Of a stretch of DNA of 64,000 nt, positions 49,600 to 62,670 are shown piece by piece. The notes under the pieces are model-generated. The model ran no database searches and was not told where the DNA came from. It saw nothing but the letters and a program-made list of their open reading frames with translations. Position 1 is the stretch's first letter; every line of letters starts with the position of its first letter. The DNA comes from Hyposmocoma kahamanoa (Eukaryota > Arthropoda > Insecta > Lepidoptera > Cosmopterigidae), in NCBI RefSeq assembly GCF_003589595.1, contig NW_020653200.1:2351033-2415032 (forward strand), given 5' to 3'. The translations under genes were made by a program, and so were the position numbers.

Positions 49600-49745
49600 C
49601 CATCATCACCACCATGAACATTATCATCATGATCACCATTACCATTCACATCATCATCACAATCATCGTCATCACCACTACAATCATCGTCGTCATCATC
49701 ACCACCATCATCATCGTCATCACCATCATCACCGCCACTATCATA
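49600..49745. repeat. CAT/CAC trinucleotide microsatellite
   Basis: Imperfect (CAT)n/(CAC)n. It reads as poly-His, but the ORF is an artefact of the repeat. Confidence 0.9.
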
Positions 49746-52700
49746 CCATATAATTGTTATATTTCAAGTGAATGTTTGGCTTAAAGTAACTATTTGAATT
49801 AAAAGTAGACAAGAATGAGAGCGACAATAATGATATTTGGATACATTTTTAATTGTCAAGTGTGTAAAATATGCTGGACCGTTATAAAAGTGCATGGATA
49901 TTAAAGTCCTCTTTGTCTAATTGATGTACTACAATAAAGTTCATAAAACTCTTACTTAATACTCATTTAGATAGATTGTTTTACATGAATGAGAAAAATT
50001 TATTCACTAGCGCTGAAATTGGTATTTTGTCGATTTTTGCTAAAACGGAGATGCACAGGTTACTTCACTGTGTACACCCCAATCCGACAGAAGCCCCTTC
50101 TCACGTGTGCGAAAGGTGAAGGTGATGCAGTATGAACTTTAGTTATTAGGAGGCTTTTAGATGAATTAACACTAATGATAAGAAAAATTGAAACACATTT
50201 TGTATGTATTATGTAGAAAACATGTTCGTTTACAATCAATTGGAAAGTTACGGTATGTATTCGACTTGTAAGTTATTAGAGTTTATCCTCGATGAGGAAT
50301 ATTGCGATTTCCACGAGTGTTTATTTTTTTTCTCCTTTTCTTTAAATTAGGTCGACGTGGAACCGGCTCCATGAATGAGAAATTTTTTAATTTTTATTTA
50401 TTACTGTGACATAGTAAAGTAGTGTTTTTATGTGTAACACAGACTAAGCAAGCAAGCAATCATATTAAATAAATAATGCTTAGCATTCATGTAATAACAT
50501 AAAAGTTATTGAAAGGGACACATTTTTGGAGGTTATCTGAAAACAACCCTAAAAGTTGACAATCAACAGATAGGGACGTGACATTTAATTGATAACAACA
50601 TTATGTTTCATACCTAACTAGCGGAATATTGGACTAGGCATAGCTTTATACTTGCTATGATTAGGGTTAATGACGGAGTATATATGGAAACGGCATTTAA
50701 AGCAATTTCTTCGAGAACTAGCGTAGCTAACTTTTACACGCACATATTTGTTACCAAATACGCATAAGGTTTTCACAGTATTAATGAATTTTATTATACT
50801 GTCATCGTACTTTCATTAACCTACTAGATTGCAAGTCAATCCGATCACTGGAAGGGTTGATATATATATGGTCATAAAAAATTTTATTCTCCCTGAAGTA
50901 TGGTATATTTGTTCAACAATTACCTCTTTCTGATTTGCTGAACATTACTACGCATATAGCGTCGACGAGCTTATCAAGAAATAAAGATGCTTATTTCCGA
51001 AGGCGAAGAAGCGAATCATTTGTTTCATGAAAATGTGACGAAAAATAACTGACAATGCTTCAGAAATGTTTTCACATTTAGATGTGGTCTACAATTTGTG
51101 AAAGAGTTTCATGTCCACCTGATTAACCAAATGATTTATTTCATAATGAATTTTTCGGTTGTTACTCGTTTGTATATAAATTAATGTGATGTCATAAAAT
51201 GCCTATAGCAAATGGTGCTACATTTAGTAGGTACCCAGCTTTTACTGCCTGTTGCTTCAGCCCATTTCTCCTTTAAATAAGATCCGGCTGGAAACTAAAA
51301 AAAATCAATACAAAAACTGCAAATGTAAATCATGCCTGTGATAAAACTTAGAACTCAAACGGATGAAGGTGACGTATAATATGTAAGTAGGGAGATAGGA
51401 ATCATGTATATAAGAGAAAGAAAATCTCCAATCTCATAAAGTCTTCATTTGATACTCCACGAGCTTACGTGCAATGTAAAATTATCGATACTGTACCTCT
51501 TCCTTTTTTCCATTAATATATCGTTTTTACTTAAATTGAAAATTTAAAAAAACTATTGCGAGTGTTGGGATTAAACATTTAAGTAATCAAAATTGTTAGC
51601 TTTTAAATACCTGTAAACAATTTATTTTCACACATTGGTACCGCTATAATAAAAAAAAATGTTGAACTAAACCAAAACCGGGTTTCTAAATACAGAGTGT
51701 CTACATATCGATAATTTGATTACAACACGCGGACCCAGTACCAAGTGTAATACGACGTTTGTGCAAGCAATTCATTGAGCGTCATTCGAATTATTCTTTT
51801 GACGGCGGCGATGGCTAGCAACCAATGTATATTGTTATTACCGGGTTCAAGCAAACAGTATCACCGTGACTCGTCCCGAAGGAACGACATTCCAAAGTCA
51901 CATAGGTGTTCCTCCGTTCCAATAGCTATCCCCGTCACTCACATCACGACATAGGTATTTGATACAATGCGCGATCTCCGTTCCCTGGTGGCTGAGCGCG
52001 CCACTCGTTGTAGTTCTCTTCAAATCGGGCCATTTCGGCGATGGGAGTGAATGAAATAGGATCACTTTCTTTGCTTACTCACAAGGGTCGTAGGTGCTTA
52101 TTACTACTAGAAAGGGCGGATGAAAAAAAATTGTAGCACTTATTATAAACCCATTTATGAACAAAGTAAAATATTTTTGTATATTTGTTTTATTATAGGA
52201 AGAGTTGGTATTTTATATTTATGTATAATCCACTTTATGTATTCTACTAAAAATATAATTACATTACATTTTATTGCTATTTTTAACAATCCAAAGATTC
52301 GCATTAAATAAGTAAAAATAAAATTACATTAAATACAAAGTCAACTTTTTGAATGGAATTGAAACTTATTACAAAGGGAGCAAAAACTTAAATCATTCTA
52401 CAAAAAACGGCTTAATATTATATAAAATAAGTATTAGAAAGAAGCCACTGGCTAAAACCGTATATCGTGATGTAAGTTATAGGCGCGACAAGGTCACGGA
52501 AGTAACAGTCACTGTGATTTTTTTGGAACCGGAACAACAGTCACGGCGATAGAAATGTAACGCTATTCCCCATGTTTAACTCATATGAACGTCTGTTCAT
52601 AAGCTAGGTAACGCGGACCCCGCCCAGTCTATTATTAGTATTTATGTGGTCCGTGACATTTTTAATAACAAATAAAGTCTCGGTGTCACTTCATTAAGAC

Positions 52701-53167
52701 GGTACCAGCATGTACATCTCGCGGTACCGGATATAGTTTGAACATCGAGTATGTAATCAGAAATGGAGACGAAATAAGAGCCGTATATTCCTGGTAACAC
52801 ATTAGCGATACAGTTCTTATAAATATGAATTCTCGTTTGCACTGAAATACAGACAAGCCAACTACTGACCTGTGTGCACGTCTCCATATATTCCAAAAAA
52901 TATTATGTATTTATTGTAATAAAGATAATATGTCTAACAATGCCGTGTTGTTCTATTCGGTGGTGTGGGAAAAACAGCAAAACATCTAATTACAAAACAA
53001 ACGGAATCACATTTCATTGGTAATTAAATATTAAATATGTAATTTTTCAACGAATGTCACAGTAATGATATGGCAGAATAGTTTTCAAACAAATTAAATG
53101 ACATTTCGTCTCCATTTCTGGTTATATACTCGATGAGTTTGAACTATGCATGGTGGTTTCCTTTTTT
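49746..53167. other. Intergenic, no gene seen
   Basis: AT-rich. A GC-richer patch at 51790-52050 contains a 29-codon minus ORF (MARFEENYNEWRAQPPGNGD...) and SINE-like words; unassigned. Confidence 0.4.
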
Positions 53168-53388
53168 AACCGAGTTCAAAAAAAGGAGAAAGTTCTCAAG
53201 TCGACTATATGTTTTTTGTACGTATGTTACGCGACAACTCGGCATAAGGGTAACGGCATTTATGAACCGATTTTAATTATTCTTTTTTGTTGGAACATAC
53301 CTGAGACGTGGTCCCATTTAAATTTGAAGAAAATATTCTACCTCTAAGGGTGGCAAACTAGGGGATGAATGATTTTTGGGGTCGGTTT
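53168..53388 (+). mobile_element. AACCGACTTC-type repeat, copy 3 (internally deleted)
   Basis: Keeps the left 170 bp and the right end (GGGGTCGGTT) but lacks the middle. Confidence 0.65.
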
Positions 53389-53767
53389 TGTTTCATTTTA
53401 TATTTATTTTTATTATTATTATTCTGTACTTTTTTTGTTAATGTCGATATCCAGGTATTTAGTCACATCAAACCCTGTCGACAATACTACGTACCTATTG
53501 TAGTTTGCAACCACTTAACGTTATCCATAATTTAGAAGCTTCAATATTTTTTAATATTCTTATTTCTATTTTACACTAAAAAGACTAATTTCATCCGGTA
53601 ATCACATACTTTAGCCCCTAATATTTGCTATTTCATACTTGACACCAAATTGTAAGTGAATCTACATGACTATAAATTGTACAATCTCCCACTCCTAAAA
53701 TGATAGAACCTCGACGCAAAAGAAGTACTAACCATATTTGTCTTACTTACTACTTACATAGGATCTT

Positions 53768-54425
53768 CTAGTATCGGATAGGTACTCTGATATAATTATC
53801 AATACATATATTGAAGTGTTGTCGAAGTACAATGTGCAGAATATAAATTTGACGAACAGAGAGAACATCTGCATCTTGATATATTTGCTCCGTAGGATAT
53901 ATTCGCGGTTTAAACATGCATACATTCAGCAACACTCTCTGTGCTCTTTCCAATTCCATCAACGCAGACTTAGTGGCTCCACCCCAGGATATAATGCAAT
54001 AAAATATGATACATTGCATCAGTGCCAGATACACCATTCTCATAAGCCTGCTGTCAGCAACATAACGAAGCTGTTTGAAGATCTAAATCAATTTCTTTAG
54101 TCTCCGTGCAACCCCGTGAATGTGCCGATTGAATCTGAGGTTGTTGTTAAATATAATACTAAGATGTTTTATATTTTGGGTACAAGTAATAAGTGGGCAG
54201 TCACACATACCTGTTGAAGGATTTGAACAGTTATGCGCTATTAATGGCACATGGATAGGCAAAGATACACCGTTTTTAATTGTAAATACAACGTATTTAG
54301 TTTTTTCCGCATTTAATGTTAAGCAGTTTCTTATAGGTAGTAACTGTATCAAACCTTTTGAGCTAACGAAGCTCATCGCAACTATTCGCACAAAAGGTGA
54401 GAGTAGGATCATCTGCATACGAAGC
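53768..54425 (-). pseudogene. Jockey-like reverse transcriptase relic 2
   Basis: The YADD catalytic motif is at 54408-54419, followed across frame changes by NCLTLNAEKTKYVVFTIKNG and NIKHLSIIFNNNLRFNRHIH and the tail ELERAQRVLLNVCMFKPRIY. Same family as 9185-10131; 5'-truncated. Confidence 0.78.
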
Positions 54426-54430
54426 GATTA

Positions 54431-54664
54431 ATAACAATAATAACGCACACACTCAACATAGCCCCGCACTAGGGAAATCATGTGTCGCGGGATTTTTTCC
54501 ATCCTGTAAGTTCGCGGGTGTCATGGACACACATAGACAACCATAAATTATCCAAACTCATGAGAGAAATACATGTAGGCCATACAAATATTTCTCCCGG
54601 CCTAGGAATCGAACCTGGGACTCCTGCGTAGCAGTCCGGCATGGTAACCGTTCGGCCACGGAGG
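54431..54664 (-). mobile_element. tRNA(Gly)-derived SINE, copy 1
   Basis: The minus strand starts CCTCCGTGGCCGAACGGTTA (A box), then an anticodon-like CTGCTACGCAG and B box AGGTTCGATTCC, then a tail ending in TTATTATTG repeats. It inserted at the 5' break of the RT relic. Confidence 0.75.
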
Positions 54665-55076
54665 ATTCTGCAGTTTTTTATATTTAATTGACAATAAAAT
54701 GTTTTTCAAACAAAATGAATAAACATGACGGTTTGATTGACCTATGGTTACTAGTTAAAGTGGGGCATAATAATATGTAGTATTTTTAAGAGTGGAACGA
54801 GCACAGAGGTGAATGAAATGTCACGTTACCTTTTATAAATATTCACTACAACCAGGTTAAAGACCGATAAAAATTAATAATCTCATAATTTATAATTACT
54901 TACATCGACACAACAACACACTTAATTTTCTATATCTATGAGGGCTACTTAATATTATTATAGTTTTAGAACAGACACAAGTTACTAGAAAAGATAACGC
55001 AATCTGTAACACGAAATCACTAGAGCTCTTGTAAACATTCATGTTAATATCAACCGGCCAAGGTATAACAACCGCG

Positions 55077-55580
55077 CTACGTTGGTAAATGTAAGCTTTC
55101 ATTATGATAGTTGTGGTTGACAGCTCTCAAGTTGCTGAAAAGGTACAGTGACTTCATGTTTTTCATCGGTTTGGGAATTTCCCTAAATCGCAACGACTTT
55201 AGCCGTGGCGGCAATGACTTGGTTCCCCATATGTCGATCACCGACCGGATCTCGTTAAATGGGTCGGCGTGCAAGATGATTAGCACAGTCGACGTCCCCA
55301 ACCCACCAGATTTGAGGCTAGCACGCGCCCCACACGTCTTCATAGCCAGGTTATCCACGTGAAGGTATTGTATTGTCCGGTTGGGGAAATCGTTTTCGTA
55401 GACGTACAGCTGACCTTCAGGAACAGTGACTGGCGGATTCTCGATTACCGCGGTGTCGATATGATGCATGTCGTTCCGCCATACACCGCTTTCTAAAGGT
55501 GTTTTGTCGTACCGGTCGCAAGTCATCCTCGCTTCAGCGTACAAGTTCACGAAAAACACGATCAAAATCACGCGGTCCAT
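55077..55580 (-). CDS. Secreted MBF2-family-like protein, single exon
   Basis: 167 aa, intronless. It starts MDRVILIVFFVNLYAEA, a signal peptide with likely cleavage after residue 16 or so. The core has features of the insect MBF2 family: a GQLYVYENDFPN strand, IQYLHVD, a central KSGGLGTSTVLIIL block and SVIDIWG at the end of the domain (near residue 119). One N-glycosylation site (NRT, 67-69) and few Cys. The C-terminal 48 residues beyond IWG exceed the usual family length and are basic. Family members are small secreted proteins of poorly understood role; the name comes from a Bombyx transcriptional co-activator. The start ATG has a good context (ATAAATGG). It stands alone, with no evident partner gene. 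Confidence 0.68.
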   Translation of the reverse strand: MDRVILIVFFVNLYAEARMTCDRYDKTPLESGVWRNDMHHIDTAVIENPPVTVPEGQLYVYENDFPNRTIQYLHVDNLAMKTCGARASLKSGGLGTSTVLIILHADPFNEIRSVIDIWGTKSLPPRLKSLRFREIPKPMKNMKSLYLFSNLRAVNHNYHNESLHLPT

Positions 55581-55985
55581 TTATGGCAAATACATGGAAG
55601 CGTGTGCCCGGCACGCCATTAAAAGTAACATTTGTTGGTTACCGCACGCTCGCAGCCCGCCGTAATACTATTGTTTTACAGCAAAAAAATTAAGTGAAAA
55701 CGTTTCGTATACGAAGTTACGTGATGGACTTACACAAGTAACTATCGTTACGGAACAGTTTATACAAAGGTACCCCCGCGATTACGACTAACTTTGTACT
55801 AAAGAAAACACACAATTCAACGGCGAAATTTATTGTAAAGATATCAATGAAATGTGGTCCCTTAACATTATGAGCTATATAAATTTAGTAAATCAATAAC
55901 ATTTAAAATAATCTTAGTGGAGCAGGTGAGATAAATTGAAATACAATTATAACTGCTCAGAGCATCAGCATTGCACGATTAATAC

Positions 55986-56006
55986 ATATATATATATATA
56001 TATATA
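55986..56006. repeat. TA dinucleotide repeat
   Basis: Uninterrupted (TA)n of about 21 bp. Confidence 0.9.
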
Positions 56007-56656
56007 ATTGCACTTTAAAATAGTTTAAATGCCAAAATACATCCAAACAGTACATGGTAAGATTACATTTTTTTAGATCAGTAAAGATGAACTGAATGAG
56101 ATTACAGATCTTTCTTCTTTAAAAATAAATCGAATGAAATTACAGATTTCAGATCTTTGGTGTTACAAATCAATGTTTTAAAATAAGATCACCATTATTA
56201 TTATATTCAAGTAGATTAGAATAATTGAGATAATTATATCAAATAAGGTAATGATAAAATTATTAATAATGGTCTATACATATAAGGTAATATCACTCTA
56301 GAATTCATATAAAATAACTACGCTACTTCAATTAACGTTCACAGTACAAAATGTGAAAAGTGGGCCAATGCACTTTGTGCAGAGAACCAAAAAGAGTTCC
56401 GTAAGACAGACATTACTTGTATTCATATCACTACTTGATGGTCATCTTGACGGTGAGACCGCACCTGTCATCACGCACTAGCATAGCCACGATTGTAAGC
56501 AGGTTTCATGTTATAATAAAATGTTATGCAAACGCACACGACTGCGGGCGCGACGACGACATCATCATTGTTGTTTAACAAGTTCCAACTGGGCGCGGTG
56601 CTAATGCGTGCTGATAAGGGGGGTTGATCTGACACTGAAAATCGGTCTATTCGAGC

Positions 56657-56940
56657 CATTGACTTACAATTATATGGACGTCGGGTCCGCGCTAAAAAGT
56701 GTCCGAACTTATAGGGCGTTAAAATCGTATAGAGCGCCATTCACGCTTTAGTCTTCGTTTGTTCGACTGACAGCGAAGCAAGCAAAATTAGACAGTACTG
56801 GGATGACATTACAATTTAAATCTAACGTTTTAGCTTTTTCATATTCCTTTACATGTCACTACGTTTAAATAGGTTGACTTGGGACATTTTTTTCGTGGTT
56901 TTCGTATTAGACCCGTCGTCCATTTATTTGTAAGTCAATG
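56657..56940. mobile_element. hAT-like MITE, copy 2
   Basis: 284 bp, nearly identical to 22248-22532 and in the same orientation, with its own 8-bp duplication ATTCGAGC (56649-56656 and 56941-56948). Confidence 0.85.
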
Positions 56941-57179
56941 ATTCGAGCACACAAAAATGCGCAACATGCGTGAAAATACATTACATTTGTGGTAAATAAA
57001 TGCTGTCGGGCAGTAAAGATGCCAAGCTTAACAGACTACTCCCTTAATGCTGCCTTTTTACGAATGGTTTTTATGTTACAAACAAACGTAAATTTAATTA
57101 CGGACCAGAGTTAAGTATATTATTATTCTGCTCTCCTTGTCATAACCAACGCATTTACATTTTGATAACTTTCGAGATT

Positions 57180-57406
57180 TATAATAATAATAATAATAAT
57201 AATAATAACGCACACACTCAACATAGCCCCGCACTAGGGAAACCCTGTGTCGCGGGTGCCATGGACACACACATAGACAACCACAAATTACACCCAAACT
57301 CACGAGAGAAATAAATGTAGGTCATACAAATATTTCTCCCGGCCCGGGAATCGAACCTGGGGCCTCTGCGTGGCAGTCCGGCGTGGTAACCGTTCGGCCA
57401 CGGAGG
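57180..57406 (-). mobile_element. tRNA(Gly)-derived SINE, copy 2
   Basis: Near-identical to 54431-54664. Here CTGCCACGCAG and GGTTCGATTCCCGG match tRNA-Gly(GCC) closely. The 3' tail is (TTA)n at 57180-57208. Confidence 0.8.
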
Positions 57407-57489
57407 CAGTTAAAAATTTATAGATCGATACGAGATAGTAAGTAAACGAGGTGGCAACTTTCATGATTTATACATATTTATACGAGGTC

Positions 57490-57770
57490 ATACGTCAGAG
57501 AACTCAAGTGACCGACGTAGCTCGCAAATGCCGGGCATGGAGGAGTCTGCTGGGGGGTTGATCGCCGATGGAGCAGATTTGTTCTAGAGTGGCGACCACG
57601 TCAAGGAAAACGTAGCGAAGGACGCCCTGCGGCAAGATGGACGGACGACCTGAGAAAGGTGGCCGGCAGCGGCTGGATGCGGGCAACACAAGATCGGGAG
57701 AGTTGGCATGCTCAAGGGGAGGCTTATGTTCAGCAGTGCATGCGTGTAAGCTGATGATGATGAACTTTCG
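57490..57770 (+). pseudogene. RTE-type LINE 3' fragment
   Basis: In one frame, KVAGSGWMRATQDRESWHAQ then GEAYVQQCMRVS and TAA, the standard end of RTE endonuclease-reverse transcriptases, followed by a TGATGATGATGA tail. Upstream parts are in other frames (GRTT, GRPW-like region), so it is broken. Confidence 0.75.
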
Positions 57771-58212
57771 AGATATTGGCACCTAAACTTATTTTTATTT
57801 GAAATATGTCAATTACGATGATTTTGTTTAAAAATGGAACTAAAGAAGATATTAAAAAAACCGATTAGAGGGGGTTGTAGATCTCGTTTAGTCGATTACT
57901 TACGATATCTCGGTTAGTTACGATAAGAAGGTCAGTATTCTATTCTTGATATAAGAAAACACACTTGCCATTGTTTTGTATGAGAAATCGCACACAATAC
58001 GAACAAAGCTGTCGGTTGACAGTCAGATAAATTTTTCCTATTAAGGAGTATTAAGTCGTCTGTTGGTAACAGACCAAAATATTGGTAGTACACGCCTGCA
58101 ATATTATCTAGTACTGAATTATAGTTTAATTGATTGTCATATACAAATTGATTTCCGAATATATTGAAGACAACATTTTAAAATTACACATGCACATTTT
58201 ATATTAATTAAG

Positions 58213-58291
58213 AATTCAATATTCATATTTCATTTTAAATATTATTACAATAACATTCAATATTCATATTTCATTTTAAATATTATTACAA
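58213..58291. repeat. 42-bp tandem duplication
   Basis: ATTCAATATTCATATTTCAT plus TTTAAATATTATTACAA occurs twice, at 58213 and 58255. Confidence 0.85.
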
Positions 58292-60090
58292 AACTATGAC
58301 CGTGGTCGACCAGCCTAGTCGTAAGGCACACGTTCACTAACCTTTATGAATCAGAGTATTTACAATAACAGCGCAACGTCTGCAAACCGGAATCGCGTTG
58401 TAGAAGCAAACTTGTCACCTCTAGACACGACACATCAAACGTCATAGTTGCTGCGTATTCGCAGAACACGTGTCCAACATAAATTTATACGTGTACAATA
58501 TTAGATAAGGCACAATTCGGGCTGGCGCCACGGACATTGGAGTATTTTAACATTACGCGGACGGACATGACATGATATGCAAGTTATGGAACCCAAGCCA
58601 CTAAATATATACAGGTCGCTTATACACGAGTCTCAAACTAAGCCTTCGCGTTTCCATATTTTTGTTAATTCTATAAAAGATGTTTCTGGAATTTTGTTCT
58701 TGATTCTTGATTATTTACGTTTCCCATTTGATAAGTTACAGTCACCAATCACGTGAAAATGTGTCAATTTTCTAGTAGTAGCAGGCGGAGGCTAGTATGA
58801 TCGTCGCAGAAATGCAGCATGACAGCCTGTTTACAAGTACGAGCACGCACGTACATATGTACAGTACTACGCAGATTGTCAGCCGGGTGCAATCCATGTA
58901 GTAACAGCTTGTTAAACATACCGGGTGCATTTATATTGAAATATACATTTGATTTAAAAGATTTAATATTGTGAGAGAGCACGAGTGAATGTTAGTCGCG
59001 TATACAAAAGTTATTAAGCATATTGTATTGCCGTTCTTTCTTAACTGTTGCTAAAATTCACCCTGTATACTTAACCATTCAAGCAAATGTAAAATATATT
59101 ACGTAAGTTGCGAGACAGTAAATTATTACTATAGACAGAACAAAATGGCGCATAGACAGATATGTATTTCATTTTGTTATCAATTTCTATTTTGTACCGT
59201 TAAAATGGCGTTACCATGGTTCGATTGATTTTCTGTGGAAAAACGAATTCGTAAAACAAATCTATGTCTTAGAACAGGGACTGATGGAATAATATAACAA
59301 ATAAAAGCTGCCAAGGAGAACGGAAACAAAAAAAAATCACATATTTTGTTCCGAAAACATAATACAAAATAAAATATACGTCACGGTTAAAACAGATATA
59401 GGTTATTGTCAAATAATGGTTAATTAATTTCTATTAGGTGACGAAAGTAAAAGTGCATTCTCTATAATGTTTAGTACGTATGAATTTACTCTCGAATACT
59501 GTATTAAATTTATCATGATTTTAATTACCTCGGTCAAATTTATAAAAATAAAGCGGACGTATTTTAAGGCACTACAGGCTAGTAAGCAATTGACAACATG
59601 TTATTTGTTCTTGTGCAGCTACATTTAAAATATAATCTAAAACACTTTGTTACTTTTAAGATAAAGATCAATTTTCAATTAAGTGTTACGACAGCCCACG
59701 CCCCGCATCATAACGTAAAATTAAATTGTTATGTAAGTAAGAAGTAATTTTAAATTAGTAGTAATCTCGTGAACATATATGAGTTTGTTCTTCTTGCAAT
59801 AAACGTATAGTCCTCGTTCTAAAACACTTACAAAGAGACAAATATATTTTGCCAGTGCAGTGATTCGATAAATTTAATTACTATTGCAAATGTATAAATG
59901 ATATTTTTTTTATTTTTATAATGCGATCACACAACACAAGACAAGACACAAGGACTTTGCATCGCTACACTCTGAAGTCCAAAAATTAAAATTTGATATA
60001 AATGACAATAATTTTAGTTTCCTGAATCAATATGACAGTAAAATAGCCTTTTCTGTACCGAGTTCGCAGTCGCAGTCGTGTAGCGCAGTC
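58292..60090. other. Upstream of the 60.1-kb promoter, no gene seen
   Basis: AT-rich with one mixed patch (58300-58580) but no open frame with coding bias. Confidence 0.4.
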
Positions 60091-60094
60091 TCAA

Positions 60095-60125
60095 TATAAA
60101 GCCGCTGAAATTAAGCAGCAACAGT
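60095..60125 (+). promoter_or_regulatory. TATA/initiator promoter
   Basis: TATAAA at 60095-60100 and an initiator-like ACAGTT with start A near 60123, the spacing expected for insect promoters. A donor GTAAGT follows at 60350. This may be an alternative promoter for the gene starting at 63971, or serve another gene. Confidence 0.45.
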
Positions 60126-60349
60126 TGGGGACGTCATCGCCTCGACTCGGTAAACCACATATGATGTACAGTCAGTATCTGCTTTGCTCAGCCGATAAAC
60201 AAAGTTCGTATGTAAACCGTTCTTATCGCGGTTTACCTAGAAGCTGCTTAAACTCTACACTACCAAGGCAGTGCTGACTGTCTCATATCCTGCGGGTGTA
60301 TGAGGCATTGCAGCTGACGTCATCAGCATCGGCACAGCAAAGGCTTAGG
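60123..60349 (+). other. Predicted noncoding first exon with uORF
   Basis: 227 nt from the initiator to TTAGG|GTAAGTG. It carries a 38-codon upstream ORF (60161-60277, MMYSQYLLCSADKQSS...) that closes before the donor, and the palindromic CRE-like TGACGTCA at 60315-60322. Inferred from signals only. Confidence 0.35.
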
Positions 60350-60740
60350 GTAAGTGAAATTTTTAACGATATAGCCTGAGCCTATTTTGGCAAACATAAG
60401 TACATTACTATCCGAGTAAAGTGGCGGCGTCATAGCCGAGTCAGTTTGAAAACGCCCATGGCTACGTTGATGTTATAATCCTTTCCGCCGTACAAATATG
60501 TCGGGGGGCTAACTCTTCAACTCAAAGGTCAGTCTAGCATTCAAATTTAAAAAATAAATCCGCTAAGTTTTTTTAAGTTAAGTGGCTTTAAAAATGTATA
60601 ATAATATGCCGCAAATATAGGCTGACTTTCAAGTAACGACGGTTAAGGGGTAGCCCCCCTGATCACTGACGAAGATATATCGCACAGACATTGATCGTAT
60701 ATACAGAAGCTACTGCTGGTACTGGATACATTTTCGTTTC

Positions 60741-60826
60741 CCAAATTGGCGCGACCAGGAATAGAATCCGGGTCTTCCTCGATTGCCATTCGACTCTATA
60801 ATCAGCCGATCGCCTTACAAGTTAAC
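60741..60826 (-). mobile_element. tRNA-derived SINE fragment
   Basis: The minus strand has GTAAGGCGATCGGCTGATTA and the B-box-like GGATTCTATTCCTGG. Confidence 0.45.
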
Positions 60827-61536
60827 AAAAGTTTATTAAATTACGTTATGTTCACCTCAATCTGGGTTTAGCTAACGACAATTTAGGACTTTGTTTAAAT
60901 CGTGGCCATCCACAGTCTCTCGGGTGACAGACGCGATATCTGATCACACTTTTATAGCTCCTCTGTATTTCTACACTTTAAGCACTAGTGGCATAATATT
61001 TTTTATTTCTAGATTAAATTTAATATCAACGTTCATAATTAGGTATATAACGTTAAAATATTAAAAAAATATTCCAAGTCAATATTAGTTTTTTTTTCAC
61101 ATTTGTACATAAAAAATACCTGGTGTGTACGTAATATTACACATAATGTTGTAAAATTGTATATTTATATAGTGGCAATACGCGCTAACTAAATTATTTG
61201 ATATATACACAAATTCTAACGAGTTAAAGCTAGAGATGTTTAATACCTCAAATTATAACGTTAAATTAAAAAATAACCACAGCAATTATAATTGGAAAGA
61301 AATAAAGCTGCTAAAATTATAACGTACTTTTTTCGCTTTGGATTGGAGTATGGTAAGAAAATTAAAACAAATGCCATCTAGCGACATAATTTTACAAAGT
61401 TTCAATGCGTCGATAACTATCTATCCGTGCTCTTTTTCCTTGGCTAGCAAACAAAATCCTTCTTTGTTCTGAGTTATCGCCTTTAATATATCATAGATGG
61501 CAATATATTCTATGTGAAAATGGAGAGCTAATGTCT

Positions 61537-61599
61537 AATTGTTTCAATCAATGACCTTGCAAGAGCCGCAATCTTGCTTGGTCATTAGTTGAAACAATT
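61537..61599. ncRNA. Candidate microRNA precursor hairpin
   Basis: The left arm (61537-61564, AATTGTTTCAA to GCAAGA) and right arm (61572-61599) pair over 28 positions with four mismatches around a 7-nt loop GCCGCAA. Flanks (GTGAAA near 61514, TTTCAC near 61613) allow weak further pairing to about 105 nt. Not recognised as a known microRNA. It could instead be a very small inverted-repeat transposon. Confidence 0.35.
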
Positions 61600-62670
61600 A
61601 TAAAATGTCACACTTTCACATGTTATTTGTAGCATTTAATTTGGTGTGAATCGCGAAATAGCTGATTGGTTTATTGATGCCAAATTTCACGCTTTATTAC
61701 GCTTAGCGCTAATGCTAAATGCTATACAGCACTTAACAAGTGTTGTAATGTTTTGGTTACGTTTTAGTACGATTTTAAGCTAATGGTGGAATGTAGGCAA
61801 AATTTTGTCTGTTGAAGCGAATTAAATTAAGATCTATTTAATTGGATTTATTTAGTTAATTTAGCATTTGTAAGTTATTGCGATATTTGTAAAAGAAAGT
61901 GTCAAATCTGTATATATTAGGCAAAAATATTAGGTATAAAGCGTAAACAAAAAAAGAAGTGAAAATGTGAAAAAAAAACAAAGAGAGAACCTATAAGTAT
62001 TATTGCATATAAATCTATGAATCAATCAATCTATGAACTTTTAAATACGTCTGTAATTTATAGTTGAAATTGAATTAAATAATTTAACTAGACCTTTTAA
62101 AGACAGTCCTAAGCCTGTTAAAGTAGGTATGAAGGGAAGCTCATTGATTTATCTTATAAATTACCTATCTATTTTTAAAATATAAAATATAGTTAGTTAT
62201 AAAATTTAAAATAGGAAATAAAGTCAGTGGTAACTAACCATAAATAACCGTATACTATACATAAATAGACTATAGACGCTATAACCTAAAAATTAGCAAG
62301 TTAACTCACGTCAACTATTTCGCGTTTCTTGCCATTCGTTACAATATCACACGATCTTCAAGTGCTATAATTTTAACACATTAAATAGCGCGCTATAAAA
62401 ATTCAGCATTAGCGCGCTACGCGAATATAGCGGTTAATCTCATGTCTAGGTAAAGCACATATGTTGTTGATTATTGTATTGTAAAACTTACTTCAAGTTG
62501 TATAATATATTGGAGGCTACTTTCACCTAAAATATCATGCCTTAATTAAGAATAAATGTAGTGTCACTGATGTATATGATGGCGGACAACAGAGCAATGA
62601 GAAACGTATGATTCACGCGGTTAAACAAAGTCTCAAATAGTCAGGTTTTAAAACTGTCCGTGCAGTGAAA

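Noticed and set aside
49562..49753. His-rich 63-aa ORF
   Set aside because: Entirely produced by a CAT/CAC microsatellite.
57200..57406. Functional tRNA-Gly gene
   Set aside because: Cloverleaf is imperfect and the tRNA-like part continues into a SINE body with a TTA tail, present twice.
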